This document shows, piece by piece, positions 11,925 through 23,575 of a stretch of DNA of 64,000 nt. Position 1 is the first letter of the stretch. Each line of letters starts with the position of its first letter. This stretch comes from Larix kaempferi (taxonomy: Eukaryota > Streptophyta > Pinopsida > Pinales > Pinaceae). Location: positions 22,569,501 through 22,633,500 of the forward strand of contig BSBM01000047.1 in the NCBI GenBank assembly GCA_027924585.1, given 5' to 3'. The notes beneath the pieces were generated by a model. That model made no database searches, was not told where the DNA came from, and saw only the letters and a program-made list of their open reading frames with translations. Both the position numbers and the translations under genes were made by a program.

Positions 11925-13559
11925 TATTCAAATATCTCGAATGAGAAATATACTACCCTTTGTATTCCACTTGCGTAAATTCATAAGAATACAACTAATA
12001 TGCAATCCACGTTAAATCAAATATCTAAACCCAAAATAAGACAACTTATACGAAGACATACATATAACATGAACATGCAATTGCATACATACAGATACAT
12101 CACTTTGGAAGTAGTTAAGGTATTCTTTTATATATATGTCCTTTTACATCCACGCTTACATCACACCTATAAGATATTAAAAAAATGCCATATTATTGTT
12201 CAATATATATATAGAATATCCTTATATCTTAACCATTTATCTCTCATTATATATAATACCATTATATATATATATATATATAATAAAACATTTAACATTT
12301 ATCAAATTCTAACTTATGTTCTTGACCCTTGTTGATCATATAAAAGCATACTATATACATTCTAATAGTATATCAATTTAACAACATTGCAACACATATT
12401 ACCAACTAAAAATATTCAAGTTCAGTTAACTAATGTTTAAATAAGTAAAACAAACAGAGATGTAATATCTGGTTAGTTTAGGTGGCATCGATAGACAGAC
12501 AAGCAATCGAGGCTTTTGGAACGCTAACTCCACTATAACCTCAGATCTGAGGCAGCAAACAGAGATAAAAGGGGTGGTGAATCTGGTGATCCCTTAAATG
12601 AGGTTAACTGATCTGAAATTTAATGTCATTGCTAAGAATTCTCCTGCACGGTGCCACAGAGTTAACTACCACGGTGGGAGGATTTCCATTATACTCCTCG
12701 TGAAATTTATCAATAGATCAAGTTGTTACGGTTTGAAGGTATTAGACCTTGGAAGGTACTGTTTATAATTAAATCGATGTTGACTTGTAACAAATTTTTT
12801 TACAGAATTACCACTTATAACTCAAAATGTCATGGATTTCTTGTTATCATAACATTTACTTAATGACTACTCAATTACAGATCACAGGAGGTGAGAACTT
12901 AGAGTTGCATCTTAGTTGTTATCCACAGTGATGGAGGTCCAGGTTAAGACGCTTGGCATGCCATCGTTAGTTTTAGCTTCACTTGGGATAGAGTATGAAG
13001 CATGATATTATACTAGAGTCCTGTTACATACAATAAAATTCCCTTTGTTGTTTTAAGTTCTTTTTTCACTTGATACGAAAGGGAAGGGTACAAGTAAAAG
13101 GGCACAGGTGTCTTTGATATACTCCATATATACATGTATGGTGTTGGATTTCTTCTTGCGTAATCCTCCAATGTGAATATTGAGAAGATTTTCATCAATA
13201 TGAGGTCAGTATGTTCTTGTGTGCTTTGGCTACATACTCTCAAGGTGCATCTTAACATCAAATTTTCACTTGATTATATATTTTTTTATTGCAAAATTTG
13301 TGAAGCATGTTTATATTACAAGTCCGGATGGACACCATAGCTTTCTATGGGGAAACACATGTTCTTTAAAATATGTTTTAACCATTATATAAACCTCCAA
13401 TACAAAGTATATTACAAGATAAAGAAATCCACAAAGGGCACAACACCAAGAAGCAATATATCTTTACAACATTAATAATGCCTCACAATGGAGGAACACT
13501 TTTTGTGATAATAATAGTAGCAACATTAAAAACAAAAATCCAATTAATGGGGTACACCA
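11925..13559. other. No recognisable gene
   Basis: AT-rich sequence with TA runs near 12210 and 12260. A less AT-rich block at 12460-12760 has no recognisable coding content. The frame at 13013-13261 (minus) shows no domain that I can name. Confidence 0.45.
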
Positions 13560-13760
13560 CTAGAACAGAATTTAGAGAAACAATTTATTTCAACGGTTAG
13601 TCAAGATTTTCATGGAGATTGAAGTCCAACGCTAAGAACCCCTCGTTTTCAACCACTAGCCTCTTTAAGAGGGGCATTGAAATCACCAAAGAACTTTTCT
13701 TTGAGCAAAGTAGAGATTCGATGAGTTGAAAGCTAAATTCAGCGTACATAACACAAACAA
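13560..13760 (-). pseudogene. Possible LINE endonuclease fragment (GDFN motif)
   Basis: One minus-strand frame reads FFGDFNAPLKEASG near 13648-13690, which resembles the GDFN motif and following residues of the AP-type endonuclease of L1 LINEs. Frames on either side are broken by stops and I could not trace other endonuclease motifs. The assignment rests on this short match alone and may be chance. Confidence 0.3.
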
Positions 13761-14034
13761 GATCATCCTTGAAAGGGTCAAAGAATTAATCCCCAATTCA
13801 CTTTGTTTCAAACATTCTGCAAAACACAACTGTAAATTTCTTTTGACATCCTTCAATTTAAAGTATTGACTCCTTATAATATATTCAATTGGATTGACAT
13901 TCGATTACCACTTTAGATACCTTGTGAGTTATCGAAACAAGCTCCTTAAATTGGGGATCAACGCAGTTGTGTGAGGTATGTCATTTCTTTCATACAAGTC
14001 ATGGTCTCTCTGATCTACAATATAACTAAGATAC

Positions 14035-17000
14035 TGTCAAGACCCGAAATTTCTGAAAAATTTAAAATTTTTATTATAACAATAAATGTTAATTAATTTC
14101 ATTCCTGGTCCTGTTTAAATTCAGTAACTAAACATGATCTTGTTTTAAAAGGTTCTGTTTTAATACAAATGTGATTTTTCTGATTTTAAATGTTGACCGT
14201 GTTCTTTCAATCTTCAAAGGGAGAGCTAGCCATAGCTGACTAGCTTACTTAGCTTACGAGCTAATGCATAATTTGTCCTTTGTTCGCAGGTACACCGGTT
14301 AAGTATGGGTCACTGAAATTTAATCTTTGTAAGCATCAAACTCCTTTCCTTGCACTGTAAAAACTCAAAGAAGATCTATTTACTATTGCTGGTTGTCGTG
14401 TAAGACAGTAAAGTTCTTTTCATGAAATTTACGCTTGAAATAAGATTGCTAGTCTGCCTCGACATGATATTTCTTATCCTGGATAGTATCATCAGGTTTT
14501 GCGATGAATTACAATGTTTCCGTCATATCCGTTGCGTTATGAACATGACTCTATGTTAATGCTGTAAACTATCACTGGAACAATTGTTTGTATTATGTTA
14601 ATCGCATGCATAACGTGACGTTAGCATAATGTAACCTACTGTCAACTATTAGCTGTAATTACTGGTTATTAGTATGAGATGGAAAAGTGACGCCTCTAGC
14701 GATGTTCCATTATAGTCATCTATATTTCAAAGTCCAATGTCTACTATTGTTTAACTTATGTCATCGCATTGTACCTTGTTTTAAACTACGTTCATGGTAT
14801 GGACCTGTAGATGAGTTTATATTTAAACATCATAATAATAGAGATTGTTATTCTCATTGTTGATTGTTTAACAATAGTATCGGGGTGATAATGATAATAG
14901 GACTTATATAACCATGGTGTATCCATCATATGGTCATGGTAATATTTCAATGTTTTAAAAGATGTGGAGTTCTCATTAGAAAATTGACTACATCATTGTT
15001 TAACTGATTGTAGGAAATTATAATATGCCCTTGACATTATCGATGGCTTGGTTTCGATTTATATACAATACAATGATTGTGTATCAATCATAGTGTTTTT
15101 CCATGCGTTGAACAAGATTTATATACATGCAAAGGATTTGAAATTGATAAACAATTAATCGAGCTGCAACTGAACTATAGCAATTCGACCCATGTGGGGT
15201 TGATATATTTAATGGCTACGTGGTTGACTCTCCTCCTTGCGTTGGACGATATATAAGTTAGTAATGAAACCCTACCTGTTCATTATTTGTGCCTTCGGGC
15301 TCGGGTTGTAAGGGAGAAACCCTCCATGTCTGAACTCGTCAGTTTGGCACTGTAACTTGCTATTTGCTCAGATTCTGGTCACGTTGTTTCATTCTTCTGG
15401 TAGAATAGAAGTCTTGGGCTCGGAATTGGCGTTTGCTACTGTTTCAATTGTATCTTGGTCTCGTTGTCATCGCCAATTTTGAGTCACCTGCTACTTACAG
15501 CCTTCCACAGTCGCTGGTGTGAGTTTGAGGCAGGGTTTCTTTGTTGTTTTTATCCATGAGATGATTGTGTATTGGGTTTCGAAGTGTACTTCCCGACTGG
15601 TTCATTCCCAGCTTAAGGGTTTTGTCTAAAATGCTGCCTGTCGCGGCTGTCAATAGAGAAGTACTGGAAGTTTCCCTTGCTCATCCAACTGACGAATGTA
15701 ATTGGGTTTCGCTACTGGCTCAGTTTGTGGCTACCAGGTTGTCCACGGTTTGCTTCCTCCATTGGCTCAGGTAAGATAATATCAATGTTTCACAATTTTC
15801 AGTTTTGCAAATGATTGTTTAGATTTATATTAGTATTAACAACTCTCGGCACTCGATAATGTGCAGGTAATGCTGTTCCTGAAGGTGCACAGGGCTTCAT
15901 CTCCAGCGCTGGCTCCTCCGGGTAAGCCTGGTTATCCACGGCTGTCTCTCCCTTTGTTGGTTTTGTTGTACTAGGGTTATGTCTGGAAGGGACCTCCTGT
16001 GTAATGGGGTTGTGATCGTTTTGGGTGTTATGGATACTGTCGCGTGTATGAAACTGTTTGCTTATGATTGATAGGATTGTTACCTCGGCATGTCTACGAA
16101 GAACAAACTATGGCTCAGTCTGTTATGAGACCCCGGGGTTGTTATTGTTATTGTATTTTCAATGCGCAGGGTTTTATCCACGCTGTATAAGCTAATAGAT
16201 ACTGTAACTTGTTGAGCCTGTCATGTGGCCGTGTATCGTTCTGTGTTTTGTTAAATGAGTAAAGTGTTTGACATATAAGGATTGCTTTGAATTTTCTCCG
16301 ATACTTGCAGAGGATGATAACTCGATTGTGGGGATATGAATATATGAGTTTATCTGCGTTTTATGTGGTTTTTGGGTAGTAATGATAATAATGGGGTTTG
16401 CCACTCCTTACTGTAATAGATGAAGATGTATTGTTAACCCTGGCGAACTGGGAATTCTCTTTCTGATTAATATATACATATGAAAGTGGTTGAGTTCGGT
16501 GGTAACTGGAAACGTGTTGTGAAGTTTTGGCTTTTGGTTTAAATATTAATTGTAACTGTGGATACAATGTATACCTGGACTATGTATGAGATTTCCTGTA
16601 GGTTCAAACTATTATAAAAGCATTTCCTTTCTTATGTTTACAGTCTGTCGAATTTAATGTGGTCTGGCTACGGCCGTGTTAGGTTTGTACTCTACTCTCA
16701 AGGAGAAATATTTATAATGAAATAAATATTATTACAGTAAATAACTACGAGGGTTTATAACAGCCAACAATGGCTAAGCTCGTTGATAGCTTCTCTGCGT
16801 GTTAAGATGTTTGACTATTGATAAGATAAACTACGTCTGTGCTGTGTATTACATGTAATACAAGCTCGATAATGAACATTAATCTATGCTTATGATTTGG
16901 TTATAGAAACAATGAAGTCTCTCAGTGGTAAGACTCGGCTTCGAGCCAATCAATAAGTTTGTCTTGTTTTTAAAACAACTATGTCAACTCTATTGTGACA

Positions 17001-18375
17001 ACATGGCTATAATATTATAATATTAGGTTTAAAAGACGAAAACAATTTACTGTTTATGTGTTTGTATTTGACTATGATTTTTACTGAATAAGATTGTATG
17101 GAAAGTTTTTAAACAATGAAACATTATTGCAAACACATCTTTTGGATATTCGATAACAGTCAAATATGTTCTGAGTATAGATAAATATAATGATATAAAT
17201 TTTGTTCTCCTTTAGCTCGATACAGAGAATAACCTGTATCTATAGTTGACAGAAATAGGAAGCAGATATAAACTGGTATATTTCTCTAATAGAAATTATT
17301 CCTGTACATTTCTCTATTTGGAATTATTTCACAGTAATTCTAAGATTTATCTATGTGTCTGTTCTTATGATTGTTTTAATGAGTGTATTTTCTGAAATAA
17401 CTACTGTTTAATATTCTATGTCTATTATTTAACTATTATTAGAAATTCTAGACTAAATCTCCCTAATATTTGATTACTGTAACAGTAACAATATATTCTG
17501 CATAGAATAATTACTCTATTTAAGTGATAATAGGAAAAATTACAAGACATATGAGTTCTGCAAATTTCTACCAAAGACAATACAGAAAGACTGATCTACT
17601 GAAAATAAATACAGTTCAAAACACAGTTGAAATAGTCCATTCTACATTTAAATTAATTATACAAACAGCAGGAAGAGTGGCAGAACCTGTAACTATGGTA
17701 GACAATAACAGCAATGGGAGGCTGTTCCTCCCTACCAATTCCTGGAGAGTGCCCAGACAGCACTTCTCAGGACCCCCGAGCTTGCTCTGGTCTAACTGGC
17801 TGGAACTAGGTACAGCCAACAATTCCCTCAGCCAAAGCAGCTATACTGGAACCAAGTTACTGCAACTTCCTGACTCAAAACACTTCCTTACTGTTTTCCC
17901 ACTTCCTCAATGGGACTCCTGAATAACATTCACCTGAATGTATTCTCCCTCTAGAACAAATGCTGAACCCCCAGCTCAGTTCATTGAGTAGTATTTAAAA
18001 GATTGCCTAGGTCTTAGTTGGGTTAACTGTCATTAATGAGCCACCTGCTCAGATTCCACTTTCTTGGGGAATCATGACCCCAAAATATAGGGAAGTTGCC
18101 ACCTGCAACTCAGGAAGTGTTTGAGGATGCTGCCACTTGTCTTTTTTCCTTCCACCTAATTCCATCCACCAGTTAGACCAGTAACCTCTTTTAACAGCTC
18201 TCCCATGCTGTTGTCTCCATAATTTATTTATTAATAATAATTATTCAGAATTTACAATCCATTTCTGGAGACTCTGCTGAGTCATCCATTCCTACTTAGC
18301 ATTAAATTTAACATAATGTCTCAGGAATATTAATAAAATAATTACATTATTTTAATAAAATTGGGGTATGTGACA
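14035..18375 (+). mobile_element. Giant solo LTR, 4.3 kb, with perfect TSD
   Basis: The segment begins TGTCAAGACCC and ends GTATGTGACA, and is bracketed by identical 5-base repeats gatac at 14030-14034 and 18376-18380. TG...CA ends plus a 5-bp TSD without an internal coding region are the hallmarks of a solo LTR left by recombination between two LTRs. It is collinear with the 3.7-kb segment at 43962-47687: shared blocks include the start, ACTTAGCTTACGAGCTAATGCA near 14250, the 'aggacccccgagcttg' block near 17770, and 'gagccacctgctcag' near 18038. At 4341 bases it is far longer than ordinary plant LTRs (hundreds of bases to about 2 kb) and in the range known for Ogre/Tat-type elements; without an internal region the lineage cannot be named. 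Open frames inside (15565-15774, 17524-17922) match nothing recognisable. Confidence 0.85.
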
Positions 18376-18380
18376 GATAC

Positions 18381-19097
18381 CAGTCGATTCTCTCACTGAT
18401 ATCGCCTATATTTATTTAAAAACAGAATAAAAACACACAGACATTGTGTTTATACGAATACCTCAATAATAAATTCTATGCAATTCATTCTGAGCAATAG
18501 TAGAAAGCAAATTTTGAGCCCTTAGATACGAGCTTTTGAACCTCGCTCTGATACCACTTTGATCTATGGTACTTGTGTGCATTGAGCACATGAGGTGCAT
18601 TCTTATTTGCTTGTGCTTGGGGAATTTGAGGTCAAGCAAAATGAATACCAAGAACATGTTTATTGCCTGAGAGATTATGAGTTTCCTCTAGGTGGTAGTT
18701 GTACAGTTTTGGAGAAGCCACATGATCTCACTTCGGTTGAGCCAACCATGATGGATGAATTTTATAGAGATTTGGTTCACCATTCTCCATCCCACACACA
18801 TATGGGATCCTTTTATTCCTTAGATTATTAGGTTTCAAACCGAGACATTGCCATTGTATAACATGCATAAGTGGTAATGGGATCTAGGATTTTATGGATC
18901 ATTTTAGTTTCCATTGATGTATGGAGGAATGCAACATAGGCAGTGGGACCCTGGGATCATTTTTGGAGATCCATTTATAGCCAGAGTAGCGCAGCAGTAG
19001 CATGGTGTCACCTTCATGGAGTTCAGTTAGAATTTGAAATTCCAATGCTTGTCAAGTTCCACTACAGATCTTATAGTGCTTGAGGATAAGCAATCTT
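18381..19097. other. Remnant of LTR-element interior, unclear
   Basis: A tRNA-Met primer-site motif on the minus strand at 18545-18556 and a plus-strand purine tract at 19098 imply parts of at least two elements. A 78-codon plus-strand frame at 18595-18831 ends before the purine tract but shows no recognisable domain, so I do not call it a gene. Confidence 0.4.
18545..18556 (-). other. Primer binding site, initiator tRNA-Met
   Basis: On the minus strand this reads TGGTATCAGAGC exactly. Such sites lie just inside a 5' LTR, so a minus-strand LTR would be expected to its right, starting near 18560. I could not find its other boundary or its partner. Confidence 0.55.
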
Positions 19098-19110
19098 GGG
19101 AGGGGAGGAC

Positions 19111-20092
19111 TATAATGTCCCCGTTTTTTTATACCACCATAGTCTACCAATACCCATTCAACCCCATCGGTCCTAGTGGTAGTTTGGAATTAATTAATTA
19201 ATGAGGGGTTAAGTTTTGAGGTTTCCAAAGTATTTAATTTCATTTCCTCAAGTTTAAGATGCACTTGATAAAAGTTATTTTTCAGTAATATATATTTATT
19301 TCAATGGAATAAATTGGATAATGATCCACAAGGGCACATTAGAGGATAAGGTTTGACCAAGAGGTAACTTGCCAAACAAGAAAAGATAAAAGCAACCAAA
19401 GCTAGGAAAGCAAGAAAAAGAAAGAAAAGATGGCACAAGGTAGAAAAGCAGCAAATCTCAGGAAAAGCATAATAAAGCAGAAAGCAGATAAAAGCAGAAA
19501 ATGGAACAAGGCAGAAAAGCAGGAAAAACAAGATAAGGAAGAAAAGCAATCAAAAGCAAAAGAAGGATAGAAATGAAAAGAAGGATAAAGCAAAGGAAGA
19601 AAGCAAAGCAGAAAAGAAAATCTTGAAAGCAAGCTTTCCTTATCCACTCCATGAGGGCGCATTAGCCTAGATGAACTGCTCCACAAGTCATCCTAAATAT
19701 ATAAAATTATTTTTCACCACTTGCCCATATTTTGACACTTTGAGAATTGAGTTGAGAGCTATTTTGCTTCTCTGACTTGGGAGATGTGCCCCTACTTCTT
19801 TTGAGAGGATGATGACATATAGTATTCATCATTGATTTTATTGCAGGTCCTGAAGTCTCATCCAGTGAATTTTGAGCTTGTTTGCAAAGATTGAGAAGTA
19901 TCCCATTCGAAATCCTGATGATTTATACTCTTTCCATGATGGAGAATTATTTCTCTTATGTATTTATTTCCTGAGACTTATATGAGATATATTTCAGCTT
20001 CTGATGGATTTCATTAATGTAATGTTGAAGCTATGAAGTCCATTCTGCATATTAAATAAAGAGAACAACGATTTTCATATCAATTTCTTGCA
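19111..20092 (+). repeat. Probable LTR following a polypurine tract
   Basis: GGGAGGGGAGGA at 19098-19109, preceded by GAGGATAAGCAATCTTGG, is the typical 3' end of a plant gypsy interior (compare '...GAGGACAAGCA'). The sequence after it, tataatgtcccc, looks like an LTR start with TG changed to TA. A possible end is ttcttgca at 20085-20092. No second copy or TSD was found, so it is a lone or truncated LTR. It contains the A/G-rich tract at 19370-19630. Confidence 0.45.
19370..19630 (+). repeat. Purine-rich degenerate AAAGCA repeat
   Basis: About 260 bases consist almost only of A and G with regular C, built from variants of 'agaaaagca' and 'aaagcagaaa'. On the minus strand it produces overlapping Phe/Leu/Cys-rich open frames that are artefacts of composition. 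Confidence 0.7.
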
Positions 20093-20622
20093 CCTAGTCT
20101 AGATTGCCATGGAAAATATCTAGTTTTTAGTGTTTGATCAATAGAAGAACCTATAAAACTCCAATTTGATTTATTTTAGTTGTTTCTATCACTTAACATG
20201 TGAATCAACTCATTCCATGTCTGAAACCAAGAATTTGAATCCTTCTCCTCCTGTTTGGGAAATCCTGAAGTTGAACTAGTTGTACAGTCTCGAGAGACAA
20301 TTTTGCTTGCTTTATTTTGAAACCCCATCAAAAATTCCTCAAAATTTCTGGTAATTTAGATATCTTATAGTATATAGGTAATTTCAATTGTGTGGATACA
20401 TGACAAAATGATAATATTCTAATAATGTTTTGCCATATTTTACAACAACTACAACATTGCTAATTCATAAGCATATGAAGATTGCTTTACCTTTTTTCTG
20501 CCTCACTGGTTGATGTTTTTTCTATTTTATTCTATGTTGTTGTTTCTATTGGTTGTGGATCCTGATCTTGTTAATTTAGAGATGTTGTTGCTTCAACCGT
20601 GTTTGTACCCCAGTTTTATATG
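20093..20622. other. No recognisable gene
   Basis: AT-rich sequence to the left of element A. It joins the sequence right of 24934 in the pre-insertion state. No coding or RNA similarity seen. Confidence 0.5.
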
Positions 20623-20627
20623 ATATG

Positions 20628-21032
20628 TGTGAAGAACCTGCAATTATTAATTAATGAAAACACACGATATAGCAGAAATAACAGAACTCAGAATCACTTT
20701 TATATTGATCACATGCCACTTCATGGGGGAAACCTCCTTTGAGTAAGCTTAATACAAATAACTTCACGGTACCTTCATTAGTCTGAACACAAACTTATAT
20801 ACTAATTCTAGGCGCCAATACCATGGATCAATACCATGTGTCAGTACAAACCATGGACCATTACAAAATATGGATCAACAATTACTACGGAACGACTTAC
20901 AAAGCATATGAGTCCAACAACAATAATACAAACTATGGATCAACAAATACTACGGGATGACTTACAAAGCATATGCATCCAACAACAATATACTAACAAA
21001 GTAAATAGAAGGGTTGACATGGGTTCTTAACA
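20628..21032 (-). repeat. 3' LTR of element A
   Basis: 405 bases from tgtgaagaacc to ggttcttaaca on the plus strand. It contains two direct copies of a roughly 55-66-base block ('acta.ggra.gacttacaaagcatatg...'), present also in the other LTRs of the family, and a TATATAAG-type box on the minus strand near 20798. Confidence 0.9.
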
Positions 21033-21045
21033 TCCCCTATCCCTT
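21033..21045 (-). other. Polypurine tract of element A
   Basis: On the minus strand AAGGGATAGGGGA directly precedes the 3' LTR and would prime plus-strand synthesis. It matches AAGGGAGAGGGGA in element B. Confidence 0.8.
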
Positions 21046-21054
21046 AGAAAAAGC

Positions 21055-21640
21055 TTTGTCCTCAAAGCTTTAGATGTGAAAATTGATGTAGAATCTGAAG
21101 GAGTGGTTCCCCTGTAGCATCCTCGGGTTGCATTCCGGGCCACTAACTCCTTGTGAGTTTCAGGGAGGGTTGCTTGGAAGGCTGTAGACGAAGAAGAACC
21201 ATATCAGCTCCGTGAAAAGTGCGCTCAGAACGGTGCTGATCGGCTTTTTGTTTTAGTCGAATTCTTGCCATGTGAAGATTTTCCTACAGAACGAGAAGAA
21301 TCTGATCGCGGTTTCAAAGAATTGAGTCAATTTTCTAAACTGGGGAGCTGCTGAGGGTGTATGGAAGAAGAATTGGCCGTGCATGTCCATAGACTGCTTC
21401 ATATGATGTCCTTTTAGATGTGGTATTGTACCACTAGAATGCTTCTAGGAAATCCATAGAAATAGTTGTCCAAATCTGTGTAGGGATGGGAAAGGGTTCG
21501 AGCAGCCCCGAAAGGAGTGTCGTTTCACCCTTGTTGTCCTGGAAAGTATCACAATCAGCCACCATCTGTTGAATTGTCATTTTCAGTCCCTACCAAAAGA
21601 AGTTATATTGTTCCTAGTCATACATTTTGAGGAACCCAGA
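21055..21640 (-). pseudogene. Integrase remnant of element A
   Basis: Read on the minus strand, an N-terminal part around TIQQMVADCDTFQ and NKGETTLLSG (the zinc-finger side, with the second Cys of the usual DTCQ changed to Phe) is followed by a SMDFL-like stretch joined directly to sequence matching the post-catalytic WWYNTT...TPYEAVYGQ region. The block carrying the second Asp and the Glu of the DDE triad is absent. Several stops and frame changes occur. Element B has the same join, so the loss of the catalytic core is ancestral. The piece cannot integrate DNA. Confidence 0.75.
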
Positions 21641-21685
21641 GTGCCCTGCTGATGAAGAAGCATGGAGTGCATAGAAGAGATAGCC

Positions 21686-22162
21686 CTATTGAACAGATTG
21701 CAACCAATTTGGAACAAGCAGAGAAATAGCTGGAAGAGAAACTGGGTCATCAAATGTGCGAGAATGAGCATCTGCCACCATATTGTCCTTACCCTTCTTA
21801 TAAGTGATCGCATAAGCATAACCCATGAGCTGGATAACCCATTTCAGGTGTGCTGGGGAGGAGACCCATTGTTCCAGGAAATTTTCCAGACTCTTGAGAT
21901 AAATCTTGATGCAGAAATAATTCCTTAATATGTATGGTTTCCACTTCTGTACTGCATGCAAAATAGCCATCATTTCCTACTGAGATGTAGATGAGGCTAA
22001 ATTCTTACCAGAAAGGTCTCTTGAAGGTGACAATCCCACTGGTTCAACAAGGACACCTTCATATCTGTAAAAGGAAGTAGGGGAGACCGTTGATGGGTGC
22101 ATCTGAATGGAATGGAGTTGAGCGATGACACCATGTGAATTCTTCTTAAGGATCTTTTCCAA
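21686..22162 (-). pseudogene. Protease-RT linker fused to RNase H C-terminal half
   Basis: The minus-strand frame first reads VEPVGLSPSRD, the linker that normally leads into reverse transcriptase, then jumps straight to SGKNLASSTSQ, a TAG stop and EMMAILHAVQKW, which is RNase H. It continues through LENFLEQW and YKKGKDNMVADAHSRT, where the conserved ADALSR motif (last catalytic Asp) reads ADAHSR. The whole reverse transcriptase and the first half of RNase H are therefore deleted. The stop at 21977-21979 corresponds to a Gln codon in element B. The fragment is useful mainly for identifying the deletion join. Confidence 0.8.
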
Positions 22163-22249
22163 GCGATGTGAACTGATGATGTGGACAGACCCTTGTTGTC
22201 AGCCCTTAAATTTGTGTTGTTTCCCATTGACTGAAAAATGCATCCAAAG

Positions 22250-23575
22250 TTAAGCAAAATCCCATAAGATGGGGCCAAGTGTGCGTAACCATTGAATGCC
22301 CAAAACCACATCACATCCGTCTAAGGATAAGGAAAACATGTCAGAGCATAGGTTATAATATTCCAGAGAGATACGCACATTGTGACACTTTCCCTTGCAA
22401 GGTAAGGTGCCCCCATTAGCAACCATGACTTCAAAGTTGGAGCAAGGATGGACAAAACAATCAACATGTTTGGCGATCCGAGGGTTAATGAAGTTATGAG
22501 TGCTACCAGAATCAATGAGTATTGTAAGAGGAAGCTTCTTGAAGTAACTCATGACCCGCATTGTTTGGGGGGTGGTGATGCCAGATAAAGCATGGAGATA
22601 TATCTCTGGGTGGTCTTCCTGAGATGGAAGGTCAATAGGCAACTCCTGAATGTCGACCTGATCATCCGGTGTATCTAGAGCCTCTTCACCAACTTCAGAG
22701 GCGGGCGGAGAATCCACATCCAAGAGATAGAGTTTTTGTTGAACACATCTATGTCCTCGAGTGAATTTTTCATCACAATTATAACAAATCCCTTTTTCTC
22801 TGCGTGCTTGCATCTTTGTTTCGGACAAATGCTTGATAGGAGTTGGTCGAGGAGCTGGTGGGATGGGAGGTCGTTGAGAACACATATTTCGGAAGGGAAC
22901 AAAAGTGGGTTTGGAGCGCTGTTGGTTGGCAATCTTGTCTTCTGCCAACTTAGCCAACCCCAGGGATTCCATCATTGTGTTGGGACATAACATTTTGACC
23001 TTTGGGTGGATTTCATCCTTAAGACCATTGATAAAACAACTCCTATAGAAGTCATCAGACAATCCTTCTGTGTGTTTGGCTAGTTTCTCAAATTTTGTCT
23101 GATACTCTCTCACAATGCCAATTTGATGAAGTTTAGTGAGTGGTCCGGTGAAGTCATCAAAATCACTAGGACCAAATCGTTGCAAAAGGAGTTGGCAAAA
23201 ATCTGTCCATTTTGGCTCGTCATGAGCCTTGATGTACCAACGGTACCATTGAAGGGCTTCCTGTTCCAAATGAAAGGATGCAAGTGGAACTTTTTGGACA
23301 TCAAAAGTATTATGCAGACTGAAATACTGTTCTGCACGATAGATCCATCCAGTCAGATCAGTACCATTGAAGCGACGAAATTCAAGTTTCGGGCCACGGA
23401 AAGTGCTAGAAGAAGAGAACCCATTGGTTGCAGAAGATTCTTGCTGTTGGTTATTATTCAGGGTTGAATGCTGAAGATGGAGGCTAAGAAATTTTCCATC
23501 CAGATCCTGGAGTTTGGTTTGGATGGCTGCCAGTGCTTCCTCCATGGTTTTTGCTCCTACGCGGGTGACAACCAT
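22250..23575 (-). CDS. gag: Gag-protease polyprotein of element A
   Basis: A 441-codon frame starts at a genuine ATG at 23575. Residues 50-220 match the retrotransposon Gag (capsid-like) region, with FRRFNGTDLTGWIYRAEQYF near 67-85 and the WYRW...F..LLLQRFG block near 110-135. A nucleic-acid-binding knuckle, CYNCDEKFTRGHRC, lies at 264-277. An aspartic protease follows with LIDSGSTHNFI at 353-363 (catalytic Asp about 355) and VVLGIQWLRTLGP near the end. Gag would form the particle and the protease would process it. The frame stops at DFA-TAA, where element B has a Glu codon, so protease is cut a little short; another stop follows soon after. The homologous frame in B continues about 50 residues further. 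Nothing in the sequence shows whether it is expressed. Confidence 0.85.
   Translation of the reverse strand: MVVTRVGAKTMEEALAAIQTKLQDLDGKFLSLHLQHSTLNNNQQQESSATNGFSSSSTFRGPKLEFRRFNGTDLTGWIYRAEQYFSLHNTFDVQKVPLASFHLEQEALQWYRWYIKAHDEPKWTDFCQLLLQRFGPSDFDDFTGPLTKLHQIGIVREYQTKFEKLAKHTEGLSDDFYRSCFINGLKDEIHPKVKMLCPNTMMESLGLAKLAEDKIANQQRSKPTFVPFRNMCSQRPPIPPAPRPTPIKHLSETKMQARREKGICYNCDEKFTRGHRCVQQKLYLLDVDSPPASEVGEEALDTPDDQVDIQELPIDLPSQEDHPEIYLHALSGITTPQTMRVMSYFKKLPLTILIDSGSTHNFINPRIAKHVDCFVHPCSNFEVMVANGGTLPCKGKCHNVRISLEYYNLCSDMFSLSLDGCDVVLGIQWLRTLGPILWDFA

Noticed and set aside
17524-17922. 132-codon plus-strand frame
   Set aside because: Lies within the giant solo LTR, has no recognisable domain, and the corresponding part of the second solo LTR is not open.
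18595-18831. 78-codon plus-strand frame
   Set aside because: No recognisable domain; the surroundings are retroelement remnants, so it may be a chance frame or the end of a decayed polyprotein.
19301-19686. Hydrophobic minus-strand frames
   Set aside because: Produced by the purine-rich AAAGCA tract on the other strand.
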